This document shows, piece by piece, positions 37,477-47,070 of a stretch of 64,000 nt of DNA. Both the position numbers and the translations under genes were made by a program. The notes beneath the pieces are model-generated. The model worked only from the letters and a program-made list of their open reading frames with translations, ran no database searches and was not told the DNA's origin. The DNA is from Rhodoblastus sp963704565. Its GTDB lineage: Bacteria; Pseudomonadota; Alphaproteobacteria; Rhizobiales; Beijerinckiaceae. The stretch is taken from positions 3,596,001 through 3,660,000 of the forward strand of contig OY969917.1 of NCBI GenBank assembly GCA_963704565.1, read 5' to 3'. How positions within the stretch are numbered: position 1 is the stretch's first letter; each line of letters opens with the position of its first letter.

Positions 37477-37504
37477 AGGACAGGCCCCAGGCGCGGCCTG
37501 TCCT
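37477..37504. terminator. Strong hairpin after trpB2 (no T-tract)
   Basis: AGGACAGGCC (37477-37486) pairs over 10 bp with GGCCTGTCCT (37495-37504) around an 8-nt loop, 21 nt past the stop; an outer GAAGGAAC/GGTTCCTTC pair flanks it. Without a T-run it may be a structural 3' end or an intergenic palindrome. Confidence 0.45.
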
Positions 37505-37700
37505 GTCCCGCTCGGTTCCTTCATGTATCGCTGGCTTGCGGGGACAAGAAATGGAACGGCTGATTGAGGTAAGGCCTGACCCGGTCGGCGGGATTTCACC
37601 TTAGCGGGCGGGTGTCGGTTCGGCCGATCGGCCAAACAAGACTTTGCTTGTTTCACTTCCCAAAACTTGCTCTTCTGGCGCGCGAAACAGGCGGGGCGCC

Positions 37701-38525
37701 ATGAAGGCTTGCGTGATCCAGATGAATTCGACCGCCGACAAGGCCGGCAATCTGGCGCAAGCGCGGCGGCTGGTCGAGGGGGCCGTGGCGCTGGAGCAGC
37801 CGGACTGGATCGGCCTGCCGGAAGTGTTCGATTTTCTCGGCGGCTCTGTGGCAGAAAAATTCGAGGCCGGCGAAATTCTGCGCGAAGGGCCGGCTTATGC
37901 GCTTGTCGCCGAACTGGCGAAGAAGCATGGCGTTTTCCTCCACGCCGGCTCGCTGCTGGAAAAGAACGCCGACGGCGACCGCCTGTCCAACACCTCTGTC
38001 GTTTTCGACCGTCAGGGCCGGGAGATCGCGGTCTATCGCAAGATTCACATGTTCGACGTCACCACGCCGGACGGCGCCGCCTATCGCGAGAGCGCTGTTT
38101 TCAGGCCGGGCGACGAGGTCGTGACCTATCAGGCCGAGGGGCTGACCTTCGGCTGCGCCATCTGCTACGATCTGCGCTTTCCCGCGCTGTTTCAGGCGCT
38201 GGCCGCGCGCGGCGCCGAAGCGCTGGTCCTGCCTTCGGCTTTCACCCTCCAGACCGGCAAGGACCATTGGGAGGTTCTGTGCCGGGCCCGCGCCATCGAG
38301 ACGCAATGTTATTTTCTCGCCCCCGCCCAGATCGGCGCGCATCGGGCCAAGGGCGAAACCCGGCTGACTTACGGCCATTCGCTGATCTGCGACCCGTGGG
38401 GGCAAAAGATCGCCATGGTCTCGGATGCGCCGGGTTTTGCGACGGCGCGGCTCGATGCCGCGCTGGTCGCCAAAGTGCGCGCCTCCATCCCGGTCGCGGC
38501 GCAAAGGCGCGAGACTTTTTCCTGA
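37701..38525 (+). CDS. Carbon-nitrogen hydrolase (nitrilase superfamily, Nit-like)
   Basis: 274 aa from ATG 37701 (MKACVIQMNSTADKAGNLAQA). The Glu-Lys-Cys catalytic triad is visible: GLPEVFDFL (Glu), YRKIHMFDV (Lys) and GCAICYDLRFP (Cys). The sequence order and AFTLQTGKDHWEVLCRARAIETQCYFLAPAQIG match the NIT1/NIT2 branch that hydrolyses deaminated glutathione or omega-amides. In many Hyphomicrobiales a glutaredoxin gene sits near; here a TlpA-like gene follows after 11 nt. Confidence 0.9.
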   Translation: MKACVIQMNSTADKAGNLAQARRLVEGAVALEQPDWIGLPEVFDFLGGSVAEKFEAGEILREGPAYALVAELAKKHGVFLHAGSLLEKNADGDRLSNTSVVFDRQGREIAVYRKIHMFDVTTPDGAAYRESAVFRPGDEVVTYQAEGLTFGCAICYDLRFPALFQALAARGAEALVLPSAFTLQTGKDHWEVLCRARAIETQCYFLAPAQIGAHRAKGETRLTYGHSLICDPWGQKIAMVSDAPGFATARLDAALVAKVRASIPVAAQRRETFS

Positions 38526-38536
38526 GCGGCAAGACC

Positions 38537-39133
38537 ATGGACGCGCAAACAGTTTCGCCGGAAAAGCCGCGAAAAAATTGGGGCTCGCTCGTCGCTCTGC
38601 TGGTCTTCGCCCTGGCCTCGGCATTTCTTTATGGACGCCATGAAGGCGGCGAGGCGGTCGAGGGATCGTCGCCGCTGATCGGTTCAATCGCGCCCTCGCT
38701 CGCCGCGCCGGGGCTTGGCGCATCGGCGCCCTTGAGCGACGCCGACCTGCGCGGCCATGTCACGCTCATCAATTTCTTCGCCTCCTGGTGCGGGCCATGC
38801 CGCGCCGAGCAAGGCGAGCTGATGGCGCTGGCGCGCGATCCGCGCCTCAAGGGCAAGGCTGTCCTGCTCGGCGTCGCCTTCAAGGATCGCGCGGCGGATG
38901 TCGAAGCCTTTTTCGCCGGGCGGGGCGATCCCTTCGAAAAAATCGGCGCCGATCCCCTGGGCAATCTGGCGGCGCGCTGGGGCGCGCGCGGCATTCCCCA
39001 CACTTTTGTCGTCGATGCTTCGGGCAAGGTCGTGGACGATTTTCTCGGCCCGATGGGGCCCAAGGCGCGCGCCCGTGTGGCGGAAATGCTGACGGCCTCC
39101 GGCGCGGGCGGAGAGAGCCCGCCGCCCTATTGA
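38537..39133 (+). CDS. Periplasmic thioredoxin-like protein (TlpA/DsbE-CcmG type)
   Basis: 198 aa. A single N-terminal membrane anchor (SLVALLVFALASAFLYG) is followed by an AhpC/Redoxin-type thioredoxin fold: LINFFASWCGPCRAEQ holds the WCGPC active site, and GIPHTFVVDASGKV the cis-proline loop. It likely reduces periplasmic disulfides, as CcmG/DsbE does for apocytochrome c. No ccm genes are adjacent, so the partner is uncertain. Probably co-transcribed with the nitrilase gene 11 nt upstream. Confidence 0.88.
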   Translation: MDAQTVSPEKPRKNWGSLVALLVFALASAFLYGRHEGGEAVEGSSPLIGSIAPSLAAPGLGASAPLSDADLRGHVTLINFFASWCGPCRAEQGELMALARDPRLKGKAVLLGVAFKDRAADVEAFFAGRGDPFEKIGADPLGNLAARWGARGIPHTFVVDASGKVVDDFLGPMGPKARARVAEMLTASGAGGESPPPY

Positions 39134-39146
39134 AAAGAGAAGGCTT

Positions 39147-39842
39147 TTATTCGCCCCCCGCCGCGATTGCCGCGAGGCCCTGTTCGTCGCGCACAGTGAC
39201 GCGCTGGCGACCGCAATCGACGAGGCCTTTCGCCGCCCAGGCGCTGAGCGTCCGGCTGACGGTGTGCAGGGTCGCGCCGGTCATTTCGGCGAGATCCTGC
39301 CGCGACAGCGGGAAGTCGATCAAAATCCCGTCCTCGGTCTTGCGCCCGGCCTGACGCACGAGTTTCAGCACCGCGCCGGCGATGCGCTGTTCGACGTGCT
39401 GGGTGGCGAGGTCGAGCACGCGGTCCTGCGTGTCCTGCAATCGCTGCCCTAAGGATTGCATGGCCTGGACCGCGAGGCTCGGATAGGCGGCGATCAGTTC
39501 CGCCCAGGCGGCGTTGGGCCAGGACAGGGCAAGCGACTCGACCGCGGCGGTCGCCGTGCCGGGATAAGCCGCCGCGCCAATCGCCATGGCGACGCCGAAC
39601 ATGTCGTTGGGCGCGATGAAGCGCACCAGGATTTGCGCGCCTTCGGCATTAATCCGGGTGACGCGCAGACGGCCATGCAGCAGCACGAAGAATTTGTCGG
39701 CCGCCTCGCCCTGGCGAAAGACCGCCTCGCCCTTGGGAAATCGCTGGACCTGAGCGCGCGCGAGAATGTCGTCCAGCGCCTCGGCGCTTAAGTTCGCGAA
39801 AGCCGGCGCACCGGCGATCAGTGAGCGGTCGAGCCGCGCCAT
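39147..39842 (-). CDS. Crp/Fnr family transcription regulator
   Basis: 231 aa from ATG 39842 (MARLDRSLIAGAPAFANLSAEALDDIL), with GGGGA upstream; a longer frame to 39902 is open. A cyclic-nucleotide-binding-like sensor domain (FPKGEAVFRQGEAADKFFVLLHGRLRVTRINAEGAQILVRFIAPNDMFG) precedes an HTH_Crp (DFPLSRQDLAEMTGATLHTVSRTLSAWAAKGLV). No Fnr-type N-terminal cysteine cluster is present. Divergent from nnrS, so a nitric-oxide-responsive Dnr/NnrR-like role is likely. Confidence 0.87.
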   Translation of the reverse strand: MARLDRSLIAGAPAFANLSAEALDDILARAQVQRFPKGEAVFRQGEAADKFFVLLHGRLRVTRINAEGAQILVRFIAPNDMFGVAMAIGAAAYPGTATAAVESLALSWPNAAWAELIAAYPSLAVQAMQSLGQRLQDTQDRVLDLATQHVEQRIAGAVLKLVRQAGRKTEDGILIDFPLSRQDLAEMTGATLHTVSRTLSAWAAKGLVDCGRQRVTVRDEQGLAAIAAGGE

Positions 39843-39940
39843 GCGATAGTCCCCATTCACGGCCGCCTGTTTGCTTTCGGGCAAAGTCGCGGCCTCCCGC
39901 AAGGTGTAGCCGAGGTGGATCAGGCGACCAGGGAGCTATC

Positions 39941-41122
39941 ATGTCCGACCTCGGAATCCGGCGCAAGAACGAAGGTCCAGCCATTTTGAGCTACGGTTTT
40001 CGGCCGTTCTTTTTCTCCAGCGCCTTGTGGGCGGTGGTGGCGGTCATGCTCTGGCTGCCGCAATATTTCGGCGAATTCACCTTTGCCAACGCCTTCCAGC
40101 CGATGGACTGGCACGCGCACGAGGCCTTGTTCGGCTATGGCGTCGCCGTGGCCGCCGGCTTCCTTCTGACGGCCGTTCCCAATTGGACCGGAAGGCTTCC
40201 TCTGCGCGGCAAGGGATTGCTTTTCCTGTTTTCGGTTTGGCTTGCCGGCCGTCTCGCCGTGGCCCTGTCCGGTCACATCGGCTGGCTCGCCGCCGCCCTG
40301 GTCGATTGCGCCTTCCTGTTTGTGTTTTCCTTCGTCATCGCCCGCGAGATCGTCGCGGGAAAGAACTGGCGCAACCTTCGGGTGCTGGCTGTCGTCGCCG
40401 TGCTAGCGGCGGCCAATGTCGCCTTCCATGTTGAAGCGCATTTTCGCGGCGACGCGGCTTTCAGCCGGCGCTTCGCGCTCGCTGCTTTCGTCGCGCTGAT
40501 CATGCTGGTCGGCGGTCGGATCGTGCCGAGCTTCACCCACACTTTTTTATTGCAGCGCCGCGTTGCGGGACGGTTGCCGCAGAAATTCGGCCGTTTCGAC
40601 GCCTTGTGCATGGCGGCCTCGGTCGCGGCGCTGGCCGGCTGGGTCGCCGCGCCGGACAACAAGGGGGTTGGCCTCGCCCTCATCGGCGCCGGCCTGCTGA
40701 ATATCGCGCGGCTGGCGCGCTGGGCCGGCGAAAGAACCTCGGGCGAGGCGCTGGTGTTGATGCTCCACATCGCCTTCGCCTTCATTCCGCTCGGCTTCAT
40801 CCTGAGCGGGCTGGCGGCCTGGAGTCCGGCGATTTCATCGAGCGCCGGGCTGCACGCCTGGGCGGTCGGCGGGGTCGGCGGCATGACCCTGGCGGTGATG
40901 ACCCGGGCGAGCCTCGGCCATACCGGCCAGGCCATGCGGGCGGGGCGGGGGACGAAGCTACTTTATGTCGCGATTCTTCTCGCCGCGTTGGCGCGGATCG
41001 CCGCCGCCTTGGCGCCGCAATGGAGTTTCGCTCTGCTCCATGTCGCGGCCTTCGCCTGGCTCGCCGCCTTCCTTGGCTTTGCTGTGGTTTACGGGCCGGC
41101 GCTGTTCCGGGCGCGCATGTGA
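39941..41122 (+). CDS. nnrS: NnrS family heme/copper membrane protein
   Basis: 393 aa from ATG 39941 with GGGAG 5 nt before. About 12 hydrophobic segments. Family motifs: FRPFFFSSALWAVV, MDWHAHEALFGYGVAVAAGFLLTAVPNWTG (conserved His), GRIVPSFTHTFL, and HAWAVGGVGGMTLAVMTRASLGHTG. NnrS protects against nitric oxide stress and is often controlled by NnrR, fitting the divergent Crp/Fnr gene 98 nt away. Confidence 0.93.
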   Translation: MSDLGIRRKNEGPAILSYGFRPFFFSSALWAVVAVMLWLPQYFGEFTFANAFQPMDWHAHEALFGYGVAVAAGFLLTAVPNWTGRLPLRGKGLLFLFSVWLAGRLAVALSGHIGWLAAALVDCAFLFVFSFVIAREIVAGKNWRNLRVLAVVAVLAAANVAFHVEAHFRGDAAFSRRFALAAFVALIMLVGGRIVPSFTHTFLLQRRVAGRLPQKFGRFDALCMAASVAALAGWVAAPDNKGVGLALIGAGLLNIARLARWAGERTSGEALVLMLHIAFAFIPLGFILSGLAAWSPAISSSAGLHAWAVGGVGGMTLAVMTRASLGHTGQAMRAGRGTKLLYVAILLAALARIAAALAPQWSFALLHVAAFAWLAAFLGFAVVYGPALFRARM

Positions 41123-41193
41123 AAGTTCCGGGGAAGGCGCGACGCCATTGACGGGCCCGCGCCTTCATGTTCAGCAAGGCCGGGAGAAACCCA

Positions 41194-41511
41194 ATGGGTG
41201 AACACGCCAGATTGGTCGGGCTGCGGTTTCGCGGCGAGGAAAGCGCGCGGATCGAGGCGGCGCTGGTCGAAAGATTGGACGACTGCCGCTGGCGCGCGCG
41301 GCTCAGCCCGGCGGAACGGGCGCGCCCGGGCGACCGCCTGCGCTTTGGCGAAAGCTCGGAAAGCATGGCCTGCCTGCTGGCCTTTCTCGACGCCGAAGTC
41401 TTGTCGATCGAGGGCGAGGACGCTGTGCTCGCCTTCGCCTTTTCCGGCCCCGCGCTCGACGAGGCGATCGAGCGGCTGGCCTGCGGGACGGAACATGGCC
41501 GAGGCCGATGA
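41194..41511 (+). CDS. Stand-alone protein resembling the QueA beta-barrel domain
   Basis: 105 aa from ATG 41194 (MGEHARLVGLRFRGEESARIEAALVERLDDCRWRARLSPAERARPGDRLRFGE) with GGGAGA upstream. This and ALDEAIERLA follow the pattern of the barrel insert domain of S-adenosylmethionine:tRNA ribosyltransferase-isomerase (QueA), but the flanking catalytic parts of QueA are absent. The similarity is recognised by eye, so treat as tentative. It overlaps the next gene by 17 nt and follows nnrS. Confidence 0.5.
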   Translation: MGEHARLVGLRFRGEESARIEAALVERLDDCRWRARLSPAERARPGDRLRFGESSESMACLLAFLDAEVLSIEGEDAVLAFAFSGPALDEAIERLACGTEHGRGR

Positions 41512-41917
41512 AACCTCGCCCGAAAGTCTGACCTTATGGCGCTGCATCGGCTGCGGCGCGATGGGCAACGCCGGGGAATGCGTGGCGGCCTGCGCTTTCA
41601 AGCGCGCCTTGGTCGTCGACGCGGCCAGCCATGCCGACCTGCTCGAATATTTTGTGAACCTCCACGAATATAACGAGGCCTTGCGCGGCTTCGCCGGCGA
41701 TGTCGTCGCGGAAACGGCGACGCCGGCAGGCTTCGAGCGCGGTCTGGCGGATTTGCGCCTGCGTGCGAAAAACCTGCTGGCGCAGGCGCCGCGCGAAAAT
41801 GCGCCGCAAGCCGTTCCAGAGGACGAGCGCGCGGAAATCTGGCTCTGCGCCGCCTGCGGCATGGTCGAGGCGCCGCGCGACTGTCTCGGCATATACGTGC
41901 GGCGAACCGGCGATTAG
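41495..41917 (+). CDS. Cys-rich protein, unknown; likely cut short by an in-frame TAG
   Basis: 140 aa from ATG 41495. Two metal-site-like cysteine clusters: WRCIGCGAMGNAGECVAACAF near the N-terminus (Cx2C with further Cys) and WLCAACGMVEAPRDCLGIYV near the end. They suggest zinc-ribbon or iron-sulfur binding. The frame stops at TAG 41915-41917, then continues without stop for 60 codons to TGA at 42098 with protein-like sequence (VRAEDHDALSARIERA...). This suggests a nonsense mutation. Overlaps the QueA-barrel gene; function unknown. Confidence 0.55.
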   Translation: MAEADETSPESLTLWRCIGCGAMGNAGECVAACAFKRALVVDAASHADLLEYFVNLHEYNEALRGFAGDVVAETATPAGFERGLADLRLRAKNLLAQAPRENAPQAVPEDERAEIWLCAACGMVEAPRDCLGIYVRRTGD

Positions 41918-42189
41918 GTCCGCGCCGAGGACCATGACGCCTTGAGCGCGCGGATCGAGCGCGCGCAGACGGAAAGCCGGCCGCTGGCGGCGCTGGCGCG
42001 GCAGATCGGCTGGAGCGTTCCGCGCCCCGGACAATCCGAGCGCATGCGCGAGGCGGCGCGAAGCGCGGCGAAGAAGCTGGCGGCGCCGAAATCTTTATGA
42101 CCGCTTTATGCGGCGCGCCTTTTTCCTCCATAGCGTCCTTATTCCGGCTGGCGCCATATGCCCCCGACAAGCCGCAAAGGAGCGAGCCC

Positions 42190-42273
42190 ATGTGGGATGT
42201 CATTTACCTCGCCGCGGGCCTCGGCCTGATGGGCGGGATGATTCTTTACGCCAAAGCCCTGACGCGGGCCTGA
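42190..42273 (+). CDS. 27-aa membrane peptide upstream of kdpF
   Basis: ATG 42190 with AAGGAG 7-8 nt upstream; encodes MWDVIYLAAGLGLMGGMILY followed by AKALTRA. One transmembrane helix with a short basic end. The stop is 11 nt before kdpF. Its position and ribosome site argue for expression as the first cistron of the kdp operon. Comparable mini-proteins occur before kdpF/kdpA in other proteobacteria, but I know no assigned function. Confidence 0.65.
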   Translation: MWDVIYLAAGLGLMGGMILYAKALTRA

Positions 42274-42284
42274 CGGAGGCACGG

Positions 42285-42371
42285 ATGTTCGAACCGATCC
42301 TCGGCCTGATCGTGGCCGTCCTGCTCGGGATCTATCTCGTTTTCGCCCTGCTCAATCCCGAGCGCTTCTGA
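42285..42371 (+). CDS. kdpF: K+-transporting ATPase small subunit KdpF
   Basis: 28 aa: MFEPILGLIVAVLLGIYLVF then ALLNPERF. A single hydrophobic helix ending in the family's L-x-x-P-E-(R/K)-F tail. KdpF stabilises the KdpFABC complex in the inner membrane. A GGAGGCACGG ribosome site precedes the ATG, and kdpA follows after 48 nt. Confidence 0.9.
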   Translation: MFEPILGLIVAVLLGIYLVFALLNPERF

Positions 42372-42405
42372 AATCAGCGCTTCTTAAATTAGCGCTTCTG
42401 AAATT
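42361..42405 (+). repeat. 15-bp tandem triplication across the kdpF stop
   Basis: Units AGCGCTTCTGAAATC, AGCGCTTCTTAAATT and AGCGCTTCTGAAATT start at 42361, 42376 and 42391. The first contains the last kdpF codons and its TGA. The copies fill most of the kdpF-kdpA gap. Confidence 0.85.
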
Positions 42406-42419
42406 TTCTGGAGTTCGCC

Positions 42420-44129
42420 ATGACCCTTGCCGGCTGGCTGCAAATCGGCCTGATCCTTGGCCTGGTCGCGCTCACCACGCGTCCGCTCGGCCTTTATATG
42501 GCGCGCGTCTTTTCCGGCGAGCGCACTTTCCTGTCTCCGGTCCTCGTCCCGATCGAAGGCGGATTCTACCGCCTCGCCGGGGTTGCGCCGGAGCGGGAGC
42601 AGAACTGGCTCGCCTATACGATCGCCATGCTGGTCTTTTCGGCGGCGGGTTTCGCGTCTCTCTACGCGATCCTGAGGCTCCAGGCTTTTCTGCCGTTCAA
42701 CCCGCAGCATTTCGACAATGTCCCGCCAGATCTCGCCTTCAACACCGCGATCAGCTTCCTGACCAACACCAATTGGCAGGCCTATAGCGGCGAGACGACC
42801 ATGAGCAATTTCTCGCAAATGGCCGGCCTGGCGGTGCATAACTTCCTTTCGGCCGCGACCGGCGTCGCCCTCGCCATCGCGGTGACCCGCGCCTTCGCCC
42901 GTCACAGCGCGGCGACGCTCGGCAATTTCTGGGTCGATATGACCCGGGCGACGCTCTATGTCTTCCTGCCGATCAGCCTGATTCTGGCCCTTGGGTTCCT
43001 GGCGAGCGGCGTTCCGCAGACCCTGGCCGGCTCGGTCGACGCGACCACGCTCGAAGGCGCCAAGCAGACCATCGCGCTTGGCCCGATGGCGAGCCAGGAG
43101 GCGATCAAGCAGTTCGGCACCAATGGCGGCGGCTTCTTCAACGCCAACTCCGCCCATCCCTTCGAGAACCCGAACGCCTGGTCCAACGTGGTGCAGATCT
43201 GGGCGCTGCTGGCCGTCTCTTTCGGCCTGGTGATCACCTTCGGCAAGATGGTCGGGTCGGAGAAACAGGGCTGGGCCTTGTTCAAGATCGCCGGTGTGGT
43301 GCTTCTGGCCGGCGTCGCCATTGTCTATGCCGCGGAAAGCTACGGCAACCCGCTGCTGACTCACCTCGGCCTCGACCCCGCCGGCGGCAATATGGAAGGC
43401 AAGGAGACGCGCTTCGGACTCGCTTTGTCGTCGCTTTTTGTCGCGGCGACGACCGGCACCGGCTGCGGCGCGGTCAACGCCATGCACGATTCGCTGACGC
43501 CGATCGGCGGCCTGATCCCGATGTTCCTGATGCAGCTCGGGGTGATCACGCCCGGCGGCGTCGGCTCGGGCCTTTACGGTCTTGTGGTCTTCGCGGTCAT
43601 CACCGTGTTCATCGCCGGGCTGATGGTCGGCCGCACGCCGGAATTTCTCGGCAAGAAGATCGAATCCCGCGAGGTCAAGCTCGCCATGCTGGCGGTGCTG
43701 ATCCTGCCGCTTTCGATCCTCGGCTTCTCGGCGGTGGCGGCGGTGCTGCCCTCGGCCCTGGCGAGCCTCGCCAACAACGGCCCGCACGGCCTGTCGGAAA
43801 TCCTCTACGCCTATACGTCGGCGACGGGAAACAACGGCTCCGCCTTCGCCGGCCTCAACGCCAATACGCCCTGGTACAACGCCACTCTCGGCGTCGCCAT
43901 GGCGCTCGGCCGATTCGGCTATGTCGCGCCGGTGATGGCCATGGCCGGCTCGATCGCCGCCAAGAAGAAGGTCCAGGCCTCGCTCGGCACGTTCCCGACC
44001 GACGGCGGCCTGTTCGTCGGCCTGATGGTCGGCGTCATCCTGATCGTCGGCGGCCTGCAGTTCTTCCCCGCCCTCGCCCTCGGTCCCGTTGTCGAACATT
44101 TTCTGATGTTCGCCGGCAAGACGTTCTGA
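42420..44129 (+). CDS. kdpA: K+-transporting ATPase subunit A
   Basis: 569 aa, about 10-12 membrane helices. KdpA forms the K+-selective pore. Selectivity-filter loops are visible: TNTNWQAYSGETTMSNFSQM, FGTNGGGFFNANSAHPFENP, ATTGTGCGAVNAMHDS and AYTSATGNNGSAFAGL, which are the four P-loop-like segments. Start MTLAGWLQIGLILGLVAL; the ribosome site is TGGAG. The complex pumps K+ at micromolar external levels. Confidence 0.97.
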   Translation: MTLAGWLQIGLILGLVALTTRPLGLYMARVFSGERTFLSPVLVPIEGGFYRLAGVAPEREQNWLAYTIAMLVFSAAGFASLYAILRLQAFLPFNPQHFDNVPPDLAFNTAISFLTNTNWQAYSGETTMSNFSQMAGLAVHNFLSAATGVALAIAVTRAFARHSAATLGNFWVDMTRATLYVFLPISLILALGFLASGVPQTLAGSVDATTLEGAKQTIALGPMASQEAIKQFGTNGGGFFNANSAHPFENPNAWSNVVQIWALLAVSFGLVITFGKMVGSEKQGWALFKIAGVVLLAGVAIVYAAESYGNPLLTHLGLDPAGGNMEGKETRFGLALSSLFVAATTGTGCGAVNAMHDSLTPIGGLIPMFLMQLGVITPGGVGSGLYGLVVFAVITVFIAGLMVGRTPEFLGKKIESREVKLAMLAVLILPLSILGFSAVAAVLPSALASLANNGPHGLSEILYAYTSATGNNGSAFAGLNANTPWYNATLGVAMALGRFGYVAPVMAMAGSIAAKKKVQASLGTFPTDGGLFVGLMVGVILIVGGLQFFPALALGPVVEHFLMFAGKTF

Positions 44130-44131
44130 GC

Positions 44132-44247
44132 CCGAGGCGCCAGCCTCGGCTGGGCGCGAACGCCATAGGGCGCTCGGCGGAGGCCCGTCTCGCGACGGGC
44201 TAAGGGCCGAGCTGACGCGAGGGGCGCCGGTCGCGTTAGCGGCCGGC
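44132..44247 (+). repeat. Three stem-loops in the kdpA-kdpB gap
   Basis: CCGAGGC/GCCTCGG (44132-44149), GCCCGTC/GACGGGC with a TCGC loop (44183-44200) and GCCGG/CCGGC around an inner CGC-GTTA-GCG (44226-44247). No coding sequence lies in these 138 nt. They could stabilise or attenuate the polycistronic mRNA between the A and B subunits. Confidence 0.55.
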
Positions 44248-44267
44248 ACAAAAAAAGGTCATTCGAA

Positions 44268-46343
<2,076 letters not shown>

Positions 46344-46353
46344 GGAGAAGGCC

Positions 46354-46953
46354 ATGCTCGCTCATTTCCGTCCCGCCGTCGTCCTGCTGGCGCTGTTCAC
46401 TTTGCTTACCGGCCTCGCTTATCCGCTGGCCATGACCGGAATCGCTTCCGTCCTGTTCCCCCGGCAGGCCGGCGGCTCGCTGATCCTGCGCGACGGCAAG
46501 GTCGTCGGCTCGGCGCTGATCGGGCAGAATTTCGTCTCGGCGAAATACTTCCATCCGCGCCCCTCGGCGACCAGCGCGCCCGACCCGAAAGACGCCAGCA
46601 AGACCGTGGACGCGCCCTATAACGCCGACAATTCCAGCGGCTCGAATCTCGGGCCGACCAGCAAGGCGCTGATCGACCGGGTGAAGGCGGGCGTCGAGGC
46701 CAAGCGCGCGGCAGGCTGGACCGGGCCTCTGCCGGCCGACGCCCTGACCACTTCGGCCTCCGGGCTCGATCCGGACATTTCGCCGGAAAACGCTCTGCTT
46801 CAGGCGCCGGAAGTGGCCAAGGCGCGCGGTCTCGATGCGGGAACAATGCGCAATCTCGTACTCGCCCAGGTGCGAAATCCCTGGCTGGGCTTTTTCGGCG
46901 AGCCGCGGGTTAATGTGCTCGAACTGAATCTGGCGCTCGACGAGCTTAAATGA
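46354..46953 (+). CDS. kdpC: K+-transporting ATPase subunit C
   Basis: 199 aa. One N-terminal membrane helix (AVVLLALFTLLTGLAYPLAMTGIA), then a periplasmic domain with GSALIGQNFVSAKYFHPRPSAT, NSSGSNLGPTSKALIDRV and VRNPWLGFFGEPRVNVLELNLAL, all standard KdpC motifs. ATG 46354 has TGAGGAGAAGG upstream. Confidence 0.96.
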   Translation: MLAHFRPAVVLLALFTLLTGLAYPLAMTGIASVLFPRQAGGSLILRDGKVVGSALIGQNFVSAKYFHPRPSATSAPDPKDASKTVDAPYNADNSSGSNLGPTSKALIDRVKAGVEAKRAAGWTGPLPADALTTSASGLDPDISPENALLQAPEVAKARGLDAGTMRNLVLAQVRNPWLGFFGEPRVNVLELNLALDELK

Positions 46954-46960
46954 CGCGCGA

Positions 46961-47063
46961 GAGCCTTTTCCGTTCCTTCGGAATCGGAAGAAGTCTCTAG
47001 TTAATTGTTTCAACGCATATTCTTGTCCAAAAAGTCTGCAACTTTTTGGGAATATGCTCTAGA
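46961..47063. repeat. Dispersed hairpin repeat, copy A (intact)
   Basis: Two adjacent hairpins: TTCCGTTCC-TTCG-GGAATCGGAA type at 46966-46989, then CATATTC...GAATATG enclosing CCAAAAAGT-ctgca-ACTTTTTGG. It fills the kdpC-kdpD gap and ends 7 nt before kdpD. The same unit recurs split by IS630 (50609-51760) and inverted at 58483-58553. Confidence 0.8.
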
Positions 47064-47070
47064 ATAAGCC

